Of a stretch of 64,000 bases of DNA, positions 51,343 through 59,026 are shown piece by piece. Within the stretch, counting starts at the first letter, position 1. Every line of letters begins with the position of its first letter. Below the pieces are notes generated by a model, which did no database searches, had not been told where the DNA came from, and was given only the letters and a program-made list of their open reading frames with translations. Source of the stretch: Bradyrhizobium ivorense. GTDB taxonomy: Bacteria; Pseudomonadota; Alphaproteobacteria; Rhizobiales; Xanthobacteraceae. The translations under genes and the position numbers were made by a program. The DNA is taken from contig NZ_CAADFC020000016.1 of assembly GCF_900696085.1 (NCBI RefSeq), positions 1,116,001 through 1,180,000 on the forward strand, given 5' to 3'.

Positions 51343-52392
51343 CTAGCCGATCGACCAGAGCAGCGGCGCGGTGGCAGCGCCATTCGGCTTCAAATGCACC
51401 GGAATATGCCGTCCGCAGCCGGCCGCCAGACCCTCGAACAGCCCGGTCAGCACGCTGGCGCAGGCCGGATGATAATCGGCGACATCGGCCATCAGCTTCC
51501 AGCCCTGCTGGCGGATTTCGAACTGGCCTTCTGACGCGCTGATCTCGGCGACATCATCCTGCGCCTCGAAAAGCGCGCGCAGGAACGCGGCAAATTCCGC
51601 CGCACGGCCGCGGCTGCCGCCGAGTGCCTGCGCCACCTCGTCGAAATACTGCATGCCAATCAGTTTGCCGGTGAGATGCAGCAGATAGCGCGCATCCTCC
51701 GGGCCGAACACCTGCACCATGATCGGCGCCGCCGTCTTCACGTATTCCATCGCATAGTTGCGATAGGCCTTCTCCAGCCGCGGCTTCGGCCAGCTGTCGA
51801 CCGGCAGCGCCGGCGCGCTCGCCGGATCAAAGTGCGGCGCCTCGAGATGCCGCGCAAAGACGAGACGCTGGTCGAGCTCGAGCGGATGATCGTATTCGCA
51901 GTAATAGCCCTCGAGCCCGTCCTGCCCGTCGACGCTCTGCTTGGTGCAGACGAAGCCGAGCCTGAGGTCGCCGAGGGCTGCGCCGTTATTGGCGTGCCAG
52001 CCGCGCAGCATCGCGCGCGAGACCTCGCCCGGCACGCCGCAGATCGCGGTGCCCTTCCAGATCCAGCGCGGCGGCGGATAGCGGATCCAGGCCTTGCGGT
52101 CGGTCTCAACCATGTATTCCACATGCACGCCGCCGATCCAGTTGGAGAGGTAGTGATACCGCGCGGCGGCGACCGCCGGCGGCAGATGATCGAGGCCGAG
52201 CTTCTTCAAGCCGGGCAGGAAGCGCTCCTGCTGCTGGCGGCGAAACACCCGGAACACGAACTCGGCCGCGTCAGCCGTGCCGCGCCGCGTCACCACGGTG
52301 AGGATCAGGCCGGTGAAGAAGGCATGATAGAGATCGGCGACGCTGCGCCATTTCCGCCATTGCGCCTCGTGTGCGCTCTCGCCTGCGGTCAT
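51343..52392 (-). CDS. Unrecognised 349-residue protein
   Basis: I do not recognise a family. It is soluble by composition with no signal peptide or membrane segment. It has helical N-terminal (QWRKWRSVADLYHAFFTGLI), an aromatic-rich centre (YHYLSNWIGGVHVEYMVETD, WIRYPPPRWIWKGTAICGVP) and a Cys/Tyr segment (YYCEYDHPLEL). The C-terminal third is helical. The start at 52392 has GGGAG seven bases upstream. Its neighbours (MATE gene, dCTP deaminase) give no pathway. Confidence 0.7.
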   Translation of the reverse strand: MTAGESAHEAQWRKWRSVADLYHAFFTGLILTVVTRRGTADAAEFVFRVFRRQQQERFLPGLKKLGLDHLPPAVAAARYHYLSNWIGGVHVEYMVETDRKAWIRYPPPRWIWKGTAICGVPGEVSRAMLRGWHANNGAALGDLRLGFVCTKQSVDGQDGLEGYYCEYDHPLELDQRLVFARHLEAPHFDPASAPALPVDSWPKPRLEKAYRNYAMEYVKTAAPIMVQVFGPEDARYLLHLTGKLIGMQYFDEVAQALGGSRGRAAEFAAFLRALFEAQDDVAEISASEGQFEIRQQGWKLMADVADYHPACASVLTGLFEGLAAGCGRHIPVHLKPNGAATAPLLWSIG

Positions 52393-52466
52393 GTTCGCTC
52401 CCGATGTGTTGCTTTTGCTCAAGTGTGTCATCGCAAGAGAGCCGGCGCAACCAACACACATTCGGT

Positions 52467-52681
52467 GTCATCGCCCGACTTGATCGGGCGATCCAGTATT
52501 CCAGAGCCAGTCGTTATCGATCGAGAAGCCGCAGCGTACTGGATTCCCCGCTTTCGCGGGGAATGACAGCGGAGGGAATTGACGCACAATCGTAGCCCGG
52601 ATGGAGCGAAGCGCAATCCGGGGCAGGTGCATCCGCCGACACAGCAGCCCCGGATTTCGCTGCGCTTCATCCGGGCTACGG
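52467..52681. repeat. Two palindromic elements
   Basis: Element 1 (52467-52566) pairs GTCATCGCCCGACTTGATCG and CCCCGCTTTCGCGGGGAATG. Element 2 (52593-52681) pairs GTAGCCCGGATGGAGCGAAG and CGCTTCATCCGGGCTACG. They fill most of the gap between the two minus-strand genes. Confidence 0.75.
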
Positions 52682-52688
52682 AATTTTC

Positions 52689-53795
52689 TTACACGCGAAA
52701 ATGCTTGGAGAGCTTCAGGCCCTGGGCCTGGTAGTTCGAGCCGATGCGCTGGCCGTAGAGCGCATCGGGACGCTCGAGCATGCGCTCATAGACCAGGCGG
52801 CCGACGATCTGGCCGTGCTCGAGGATGAACGGCACCTCGCGCGAGCGCACTTCGAGCACGGCGCGCGCGCCCTTACCGCCGGCGCCGGCATAGCCGAAGC
52901 CGGGATCGAAGAAGCCGGCATAGTGGACGCGGAATTCGCCGACCAGCGGATCGAACGGCACCATCTCCGCGGCGTAATCCGGCGGCACCTGCACGGCTTC
53001 CTTGGAGGCCAGGATGTAGAACTCGCCGGGATCGAGGATCAGGCTGCCGTCGGGGCGCGCCTTGATCGGCTCCCAGAAGTCATCGACCGGATAGCCGGCG
53101 CGGCGGTCGACGTCGACCACGCCGGTGTGGCGCTTGGCGCGGTAGCCGACAAAACCGTTGGAATTCTCTCCGGAGAGATCGACCGACAGCGCTACGCCTT
53201 CCGCGAGATCGGCATTGTCGATGTCGACCAGGCGTTCGGCGGCATGCAGCGCTTCGAGCTCGTCGGCACTGAGGATGGCTTCGCCGATCCGGAAGCGCAC
53301 CTGGCTCAATCGCGAACCCTCGCGCAGCAGCACCGGAAAGGTCTTCGGGCTGATCTCGGCATAGAGCGGGCCGTGATAGCCGGCGCCGATCATGTCGAAG
53401 CGGCGAGTGCCGTCGGCGATCACGCGGGTGAAGACGTCGAGCCGCCCGGTCGAGCTCTTCGGGTTGGCGGCGGCGACGATCTCCGGCGGCAGCGCCAGGC
53501 TTTCCAGCAGCGGCACGATGTAGACGCAGTTGGTCTCCAGCACCGCGCCGTCGGACAGGTCGATCTCGTGCAGCTTCAGCTCGTCGATCCGCTCGGCGAC
53601 GGTGGCGTCGGGCCCCGGCAGGAAGCTGGCGCGGACGCGATAGGCGATGTCGCCGAGCCGCAGATCGAGGCTCGCCGGCTGGATCTGGCTCTCGACGAAG
53701 TCATAGGCGGGCAGAATCAGCCCGGCGTCCGCCATCTCCGCGATCATGCGGTCGGGCAGGATTCCGTTGGATTCATCTTCCAGCGTGAACGACAC
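52689..53795 (-). CDS. dcd: 2'-deoxycytidine 5'-triphosphate deaminase, double-length form
   Basis: A 368-residue protein of the alphaproteobacterial dCTP deaminase type, about twice the size of E. coli Dcd because it has two dUTPase-fold repeats. Repeat 1 has SQIQPASLDLRLGDIAYRV and ANPKSSTGRLDVFTRVIADG, plus AGYHGPLYAEISPKTFPV. Repeat 2 has EFYILASKEAVQVPPDYAAEMV and HYAGFFDPGFGYAGAGGKGARAVLEV. It supplies dUTP for thymidylate synthesis. It is divergent from metZ. Confidence 0.88.
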   Translation of the reverse strand: MSFTLEDESNGILPDRMIAEMADAGLILPAYDFVESQIQPASLDLRLGDIAYRVRASFLPGPDATVAERIDELKLHEIDLSDGAVLETNCVYIVPLLESLALPPEIVAAANPKSSTGRLDVFTRVIADGTRRFDMIGAGYHGPLYAEISPKTFPVLLREGSRLSQVRFRIGEAILSADELEALHAAERLVDIDNADLAEGVALSVDLSGENSNGFVGYRAKRHTGVVDVDRRAGYPVDDFWEPIKARPDGSLILDPGEFYILASKEAVQVPPDYAAEMVPFDPLVGEFRVHYAGFFDPGFGYAGAGGKGARAVLEVRSREVPFILEHGQIVGRLVYERMLERPDALYGQRIGSNYQAQGLKLSKHFRV

Positions 53796-53934
53796 GATGT
53801 GGTCCTTCGGTCCCTCGGGATGGCCCCAAAATCATACATTGAGCGGCCATCCAAGCCCCAGATATAGGCTTTTACGGGTTATCCGATGACCGTCTTGACG
53901 AAAAGGGCGCGAGGGAATATCAGCAGCGTTATCC

Positions 53935-53995
53935 CGTGGTGATTTGAGCCGGCCGGCTTGCAGCCACGTTAAATAAGTCGCTAAACAGGCCGGGG
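53935..53995 (+). promoter_or_regulatory. SAM-II riboswitch upstream of metZ
   Basis: The aptamer runs CGTGGTGATTTGAGCC, GGCCGGCTTGCAGCCACG, TTAAATAAGTCGCTAAACAGG. P1 is CGTGG (53935-53939) with CCACG (53964-53968), and the UGAUUUG, CUUGCAGCC and TTAAATAAGTCGCTAAA parts match the SAM-II (metA) consensus and its pseudoknot. SAM binding should lower expression of the methionine gene. The leader continues to metZ at 54083. Confidence 0.88.
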
Positions 53996-54041
53996 ACAGT
54001 GTGATCCCGGCTTGTGGAGGCAACTCCAGGCCGGTTTTTTT
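53989..54041 (+). terminator. Candidate expression platform/terminator after the riboswitch
   Basis: Hairpin GCCGGGGA (53989-53996) with TCCCGGC (54005-54011), then TGGAG (54015-54019) with CTCCA (54024-54028) around GCAA, followed by seven T at 54035-54041. Its 5' stem overlaps the end of the aptamer, so formation could depend on SAM. This is an inference from the layout. Confidence 0.5.
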
Positions 54042-54082
54042 GTGGCCGTTTTCCCCGGAGGGACGGCCGCGTCGGAGGTCAC

Positions 54083-55273
54083 ATGTCTGAGTCTGAAGTC
54101 ACCCGCTATCGCCCTGAAACCCGCCTGGTCCATGGCGGCACGCTGCGCTCGCAATTCGGCGAGACCTCGGAGGGGCTGTTTCTCACCCAAGGCTACGTCT
54201 ACGACAGCGCGGAGCAGTGTGAGGCGCGCTTCAAGGGCCAGGACCCCGGCTTCATCTATTCGCGCTATTCCAACCCGACGATTGCGATGTTCGAGCGCCG
54301 CATGATCGAGCTCGAGGGCGCGGAAGCCGCGCGCTCGACCGCGACCGGCATGGCCGCGGTGACCACCGCGATCCTGGCGCCGCTGAAGGCCGGCGATCAC
54401 GTGGTGGCGTCGAAGGCGCTGTTCGGCTCGTGTCTCTATGTGGTGCAGGACCTGCTGCCGCGCTACGGCATCGAGACCACGCTGGTCGACGGCCTCGATC
54501 TCGACCAGTGGCAGCGCGCGCTGCGGCCGAACACCAAGACCTTCTTCCTGGAGAGCCCGACCAATCCGACGCTCGACGTGCTTGATATCGCGGCGATCGC
54601 CAAGATCGCGCACAGCGGCGGCGCGCGGCTGATCGTCGACAACGTGTTCGCGACGCCGATCTGGCAGAGCCCGCTGTCGCTCGGCGCCGACGTCGTGGTC
54701 TATTCCGCGACCAAGCACATCGACGGCCAGGGCCGCTGTCTCGGCGGCATCATCCTGTCGTCGGAAGCCTTCATCGCCGAGCACATCCATAATTTCATGC
54801 GCCAGACCGGCCCGTCGCTGTCGCCGTTCAACGCCTGGGTGCTGCTCAAGGGGCTCGAGACGCTCGGCGTCCGCGTCCGCGCCCAGACCGACACTGCGGC
54901 GAAGATCGCCGAGGCCTTAGCGACGCATCCCAAGGTGACGCGGCTGATCTATCCGGGCCGCGCCGACCATCCGCAGGCCGACACCGTGAAGAAGCAGATG
55001 GGCGCCGGCTCGACCCTGGTCGGCTTCGAGGTCAAGGACGGCAAGGCCGGCGCCTTCCGCTGCCTCAACGCGCTGAAGATCGCGCGCATCTCCAACAATC
55101 TCGGCGACTCCAAGAGCCTGGTCACCCATCCCGCGACCACGACGCATCAGCGCCTCGCCCCGGAGGCCCGCGCCGAGCTCGGCATCAGCGAAGGTTTTAT
55201 TCGCTTCTCGGCGGGCCTGGAGCATCCCGACGATTTGATCGAGGATCTCGCGCGCGCGCTGGAGAAGGTGTGA
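54083..55273 (+). CDS. metZ: O-succinylhomoserine sulfhydrylase
   Basis: A 396-residue PLP enzyme of the Cys/Met metabolism family, making homocysteine directly from O-succinylhomoserine and sulfide. Features: YSRYSNPTIAMFERR, ATGMAAVTTAIL (phosphate site), DNVFATP, the PLP Lys211 in YSATKHIDGQGR, and SNNLGDSKSLVTHPATTTH. The start at 54083 has GGAGGT four bases before it. The SAM-II riboswitch in the leader fits its place in methionine synthesis. Confidence 0.94.
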   Translation: MSESEVTRYRPETRLVHGGTLRSQFGETSEGLFLTQGYVYDSAEQCEARFKGQDPGFIYSRYSNPTIAMFERRMIELEGAEAARSTATGMAAVTTAILAPLKAGDHVVASKALFGSCLYVVQDLLPRYGIETTLVDGLDLDQWQRALRPNTKTFFLESPTNPTLDVLDIAAIAKIAHSGGARLIVDNVFATPIWQSPLSLGADVVVYSATKHIDGQGRCLGGIILSSEAFIAEHIHNFMRQTGPSLSPFNAWVLLKGLETLGVRVRAQTDTAAKIAEALATHPKVTRLIYPGRADHPQADTVKKQMGAGSTLVGFEVKDGKAGAFRCLNALKIARISNNLGDSKSLVTHPATTTHQRLAPEARAELGISEGFIRFSAGLEHPDDLIEDLARALEKV

Positions 55274-55344
55274 GGCTGAGGTAGAAGCAGCGAAGCGAGC
55301 TGAGCTGGTGCGATAGCTTACAGGTCAGGAAGGCACCACCGGAT

Positions 55345-55490
55345 GGGTTCCCTCCCCCCCTTGCGGGGTCCGAGGCGAGCGGAGCTCGCTCTCGAGGTTA
55401 GGGAGAGGGGTAAGCCGCACGGGCAGTGATCGTGGCTTACCCCTCTCTCCAACTCTCCCCCGCAAGGGGGGAGAGAGCCCCTCCCACCTC
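55345..55490. repeat. Palindromic element between convergent metZ and SDR genes
   Basis: Arms TCCCTCCCCCCTTGCGGGG and CTCTCCCCCGCAAGGGGGGA with CGAGCGGAGCTCGCTCTCGA and TAGGGAGAGGGGTAAG inside. It is the same class as the element inside the ligase gene. No gene is seen in 55274-55555. Confidence 0.75.
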
Positions 55491-55555
55491 CCGTGCAGCC
55501 TCAAGCAAGATCGTGCGGTCTCCCCCGCAAGCGGGAGAGGCGAAGTGAGCAAGCC

Positions 55556-56329
55556 CTACGTCGCCGCCGTGGTGACGCCGCCGTCGACCACGATGGTCTG
55601 GCCGGTCATGAAGGTCGAGGCGTCGGAGGCGAGATAGGCCACCGCGCCGGCGATCTCGTCGGGCTCGCCGATGCGGCGCAGCGGCGTCGAGGCGGTGCGG
55701 CGCTTCAGATTGTCCGGATCCTCCCACAGCGCGCGGGCGAAATCGGTCTTCACGAGGCCCGGCGCCACGCAATTGACCCGCACGCCCTTCGGCCCCCACT
55801 CGCCGGCGAGGCTGCGGCACAGCGCGAAATCCGCCGCCTTCGAGATGCCGTAGGCGCCGATCACGGTCGAGCCGCGCAGGCCGCCGATCGAGGAGATGAT
55901 CACGACCGAGCCCTTGCCGCGCTCGGCCATCTGCGGGATCGCGAGCGCCGAGAGCCAGATGTTGCTCTTGACGTTCGAGCCCATGATCTTGTCGAAGGCC
56001 TCGTCGGTGATGTCGAGCAGCGGGCCGTAATACGGATTGACCGCGGCGTTGCAGACCAGGATGTCGATCTTGCCGTAGTGCTTCAGCGTCCCCGAGATCA
56101 GCGCCTCGACCTCGTTGCGGCGCGCGATGTTGCAGGGGATGACGAGCGCATCGCCGCCGGCCTTCTTGATGCCGTCGGCGACCTCCTGGCAGGCATCGGC
56201 CTTGCGCGAGGAGATCACGACCTTGGCGCCGAGCCTCGCCAGCAGTTCGGCCGAGGCGCGGCCGATGCCGCGGCTCGAGCCGGTGACGACGGCGACCTGG
56301 CCGGTGAGATCGAATGGCGTGTTCTTCAT
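55556..56329 (-). CDS. SDR family oxidoreductase
   Basis: A 257-residue classical short-chain dehydrogenase. The cofactor loop is TGSSRGIG at 16-23, then NAAV at 94-97. The catalytic Ser is in ISSIGG (146-147), Tyr160 and Lys164 are in AYGISKAADF, and the late PGLVKTDFAR. It is the last gene of the minus-strand fatty-acid-like operon, following the acyl-CoA dehydrogenase by 130 bases that hold a repeat. A role reducing or oxidising a 3-hydroxyacyl intermediate is possible. Confidence 0.88.
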   Translation of the reverse strand: MKNTPFDLTGQVAVVTGSSRGIGRASAELLARLGAKVVISSRKADACQEVADGIKKAGGDALVIPCNIARRNEVEALISGTLKHYGKIDILVCNAAVNPYYGPLLDITDEAFDKIMGSNVKSNIWLSALAIPQMAERGKGSVVIISSIGGLRGSTVIGAYGISKAADFALCRSLAGEWGPKGVRVNCVAPGLVKTDFARALWEDPDNLKRRTASTPLRRIGEPDEIAGAVAYLASDASTFMTGQTIVVDGGVTTAAT

Positions 56330-56356
56330 TGTTGTTTGCCTCCCTGAGGTTCACAC

Positions 56357-56447
56357 GTCATTCCGGGGCGCGACGCAGTCGCGAACCCGGAATCCAGAGG
56401 TAGTAGCGCGAGACTCCGGGTTCTCGCTTCGCGAGCCCCGGAATGAC
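56357..56447. repeat. GTCATTCCGGG palindromic element
   Basis: GTCATTCCGGGGCGCGACGC and GCGAGCCCCGGAATGAC arms around CCCGGAATC and GACTCCGGG. It lies between the SDR and acyl-CoA dehydrogenase genes. Confidence 0.8.
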
Positions 56448-56459
56448 GGTTGGAAAGAG

Positions 56460-57605
56460 CTACGCCAACAGCCCGCCACCCTCGCTGACGCGGCGAAGGT
56501 GGTAGTCGGTGTCGCCGAGCGTGTTCTCGATCATTGTCAGCCGCTTGAAATAGTGGCCGATCTTGGCCTCCATGGTCATGCCGATGCCGCCATGGAGCTG
56601 GATCGACTGCTGGCCGACGAATTTCAGCGACTTGCCGACCTGCACCTTGGCGGCGGCGACCGCCGACGAACGCTCCTTGGCGTCGTCGAAGTCGGACGCC
56701 ATGGTCGCGAACATCGACATGCTGCGGGCCTGCTCCAGCGCCACGAACATGTCGGCGGCGCGGTGCTGCAGGCTCTGGAACGAGCCGATCGCAACGCCGA
56801 ACTGCTTGCGGGTCTTGATGTACTCGACGGTCTCCTTCAGCGACTCGTCCATCGCGCCGACCGCCTCCGCGCAGAGCGCGGTGCGGGCCTCGTCGGCGAC
56901 GCGCTCGATCAGCGGCAGCGCGTTCTCGCCATCGCCGATCGCGGCGTCAGCGCCGACCTCGACATTGGTCAAGGTGATGTCAGCCGCGTGCAGGCCGTCC
57001 TGAGTCGGATAGCCCTTCTTGGTGACGCCCTTGGCGTCCGCCGGGACCAGGAACACGCCGATGCCGCTCTTGTCGCGCTGGCCGCCCTTGGTGCGCGCGG
57101 TGACCACGAGCACGTCGGCGTTCTCGCCGTTGAGCACGACGAATTTTTCGCCGTCGATGACCCAGCCGTCGCCCTTCTTCTTCGCGGTGGTGACGACGTC
57201 ATGCAGGTCGTAGCGCGAGTTCTTCTCGAGCTGCGCGAAGCCGAACGTCTTGCTGCCGTCGATGATGCCGGGGATGTATTTTGCCTTCTGCGCGGCCGAG
57301 CCGCCATGGCGCAGGAAGCCGCCGGCGATCACGACAGTGGCCAGATAAGGCTCGACCACCAGCGCCTTGCCGAGCGCTTCCATCACGATCATGGTCTCGA
57401 CCGCACCGGCGCCGAAGCCGCCATCGGCCTCCGCAAACGGCAAACCGAGCAGGCCCTGCTCGGCGAGCTTGCCCCAGAGCGTTTTGCTCCAGCCGCCCTT
57501 CTCCTTCATGTACTTCTTGCGCGCATCGAAGTCGTAGGCATCGGTCAGAAGCCCGTCGACGCTTTCCTTGAGAAGCCGCTGCTCCTCGGACAGATCAAAA
57601 TCCAT
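56460..57605 (-). CDS. pimD: Acyl-CoA dehydrogenase, pimeloyl-CoA dehydrogenase small-subunit type
   Basis: A 381-residue acyl-CoA dehydrogenase-fold protein. The helical N-terminal domain begins DFDLSEEQRLLKESVDGLLTD; the middle strand domain and C-terminal helices (QLHGGIGMTMEAKIGHYFKRL) follow. Its size and pairing with a 396-residue dehydrogenase 160 bases upstream match the R. palustris PimC/PimD subunits, which oxidise pimeloyl-CoA and other dicarboxyl-CoAs. The symbol rests on recall of that family, not a search. Confidence 0.82.
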   Translation of the reverse strand: MDFDLSEEQRLLKESVDGLLTDAYDFDARKKYMKEKGGWSKTLWGKLAEQGLLGLPFAEADGGFGAGAVETMIVMEALGKALVVEPYLATVVIAGGFLRHGGSAAQKAKYIPGIIDGSKTFGFAQLEKNSRYDLHDVVTTAKKKGDGWVIDGEKFVVLNGENADVLVVTARTKGGQRDKSGIGVFLVPADAKGVTKKGYPTQDGLHAADITLTNVEVGADAAIGDGENALPLIERVADEARTALCAEAVGAMDESLKETVEYIKTRKQFGVAIGSFQSLQHRAADMFVALEQARSMSMFATMASDFDDAKERSSAVAAAKVQVGKSLKFVGQQSIQLHGGIGMTMEAKIGHYFKRLTMIENTLGDTDYHLRRVSEGGGLLA

Positions 57606-57652
57606 TTTACCATCTCTCCAAAATCACGCGGGCGCTTGCCCCGATCTCCCCT

Positions 57653-57751
57653 CGTCATCCCCGCGAAAGCGGGGATCCAGTACGCCGCGGCCAGCATCGT
57701 AAGCCACGACCTTCCCGGCGTACTGGGTCCCCCGCCTGCGCGGGGGACGAC
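57653..57751. repeat. GTCATCCCCGC palindromic element
   Basis: CGTCATCCCCGCGAAAGCGG and CCGCCTGCGCGGGGGACGAC arms, with CAGTACGCC...GGCGTACTG inside. It lies between the two acyl-CoA dehydrogenase genes. Confidence 0.8.
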
Positions 57752-57765
57752 ATCGAAATTGTGGC

Positions 57766-58956
57766 TTACAGCCCCAGCACCGCCTTGCTGATGATGTTGC
57801 GCTGGATCTCGTTCGAGCCGCCGTAGATCGAGACCTTGCGGTTGTTGAAGTAGCTCGGCGCGATCTGCGCGGTCCAGTCCATGCTCTCGTTCGAACCGGC
57901 GTCGCCATGCTCGTCATAGGGCGCGGCGAACGGGCCGATGATCTCCATCAGGAGCTCGGTCGTGGTCTGCTGGATTTCCGAGCCCTTGATCTTGAGCACC
58001 GAGGACGCCGGATTGGGCTTGCCCTTGCCATGCTTGCCCTCGTCGGCGACGACGCGCAGTTGGGTCAGCTCGAGCGCCTTCAGCTCGATCTCGCACGCCG
58101 TGAGCTTTTCGCGGAACGCCGGATCCTCGATCACCGGGCGGCCGCCGGCCTCGACCTTGGACGCCAGCGCGCGGATGCGGCGCAGCCGCTCCTTCGAGAC
58201 GCCGACCCGGGCGATGCCGGTGCGCTCATTGCCGAGCAGGAACTTTGCGTAATCCCAACCCTTGTTCTCCTCGCCGATCAGGTTTTCGTACGGCACCTCG
58301 ACGTCGTCGAAGAACACTTCGTTGACCTCATGGCCGCCGTCGATGGTCTGGATCGGGCGCACGGTGACGCCCTTCGACTTCATCGAGAACACGATGAAGG
58401 AGATGCCCATCTGCTTCTTCGCCGCCGGATCGGTGCGGCAGAGGCAGAAGATCATGTCGGCATGCTGGGCGAGCGTAGTCCAGGTCTTCTGGCCGTTGAT
58501 GATCCACTTGTCGCCACGGCGCTCGGCCTTGGTCTTCAGCGAGGCGAGGTCCGACCCCGAGCCCGGTTCCGAGAAGCCTTGGCACCACCAGTCGTCGACA
58601 TTGGCGATACGCGGCAGGTATTCCTTCTTCTGCTTCTCGTTGCCGAAGGTGTAGATCACCGGGCCGACCATGCTGACGCCGAAGGCGAGCGGCTGCGGCG
58701 CCGGATAGGACTGCAGCTCTTCATTGAAGATGTAGTGCTGCACCGAGGTCCAGCCGGTGCCGCCATATTCCTTCGGCCAGTGGGTGACGCCCCAGCCCTT
58801 CTTGTTGAGGATGCGCCACCAGGTGACCATCTCGTCCTTCGACAGATGGCGGCCTTCCTGCAGCTTGCGGCGGGTCTCCGGCGGCACGTTGTTCTTGAAG
58901 AACTCCCGCACCTCCTCGCGAAACGCTATCTCTTCCTTGGTGAAAGCGAGATCCAT
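57766..58956 (-). CDS. pimC: Acyl-CoA dehydrogenase, pimeloyl-CoA dehydrogenase large-subunit type
   Basis: A 396-residue protein: LAFTKEEIAFREEVREFFK at the N terminus, WCQGFSEPGSGSDLASLKTKA (substrate/flavin strand), INGQKTWTTLAQHADMIFCL, and the C-terminal YGGSNEIQRNIISKAVLGL. Length and layout match PimC. It introduces a double bond into the acyl-CoA and passes electrons to ETF. The ATG is preceded by AAGGAGGATCCG, an excellent ribosome site. The ligase gene is 70 bases upstream. Confidence 0.85.
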   Translation of the reverse strand: MDLAFTKEEIAFREEVREFFKNNVPPETRRKLQEGRHLSKDEMVTWWRILNKKGWGVTHWPKEYGGTGWTSVQHYIFNEELQSYPAPQPLAFGVSMVGPVIYTFGNEKQKKEYLPRIANVDDWWCQGFSEPGSGSDLASLKTKAERRGDKWIINGQKTWTTLAQHADMIFCLCRTDPAAKKQMGISFIVFSMKSKGVTVRPIQTIDGGHEVNEVFFDDVEVPYENLIGEENKGWDYAKFLLGNERTGIARVGVSKERLRRIRALASKVEAGGRPVIEDPAFREKLTACEIELKALELTQLRVVADEGKHGKGKPNPASSVLKIKGSEIQQTTTELLMEIIGPFAAPYDEHGDAGSNESMDWTAQIAPSYFNNRKVSIYGGSNEIQRNIISKAVLGL

Positions 58957-59026
58957 CGGATCCTCCTTTTAGTAAGATTCCAGAACTCTTTCTTGGTCGT
59001 CCCGGCGAAGGCCGGAGCGACGGAAT

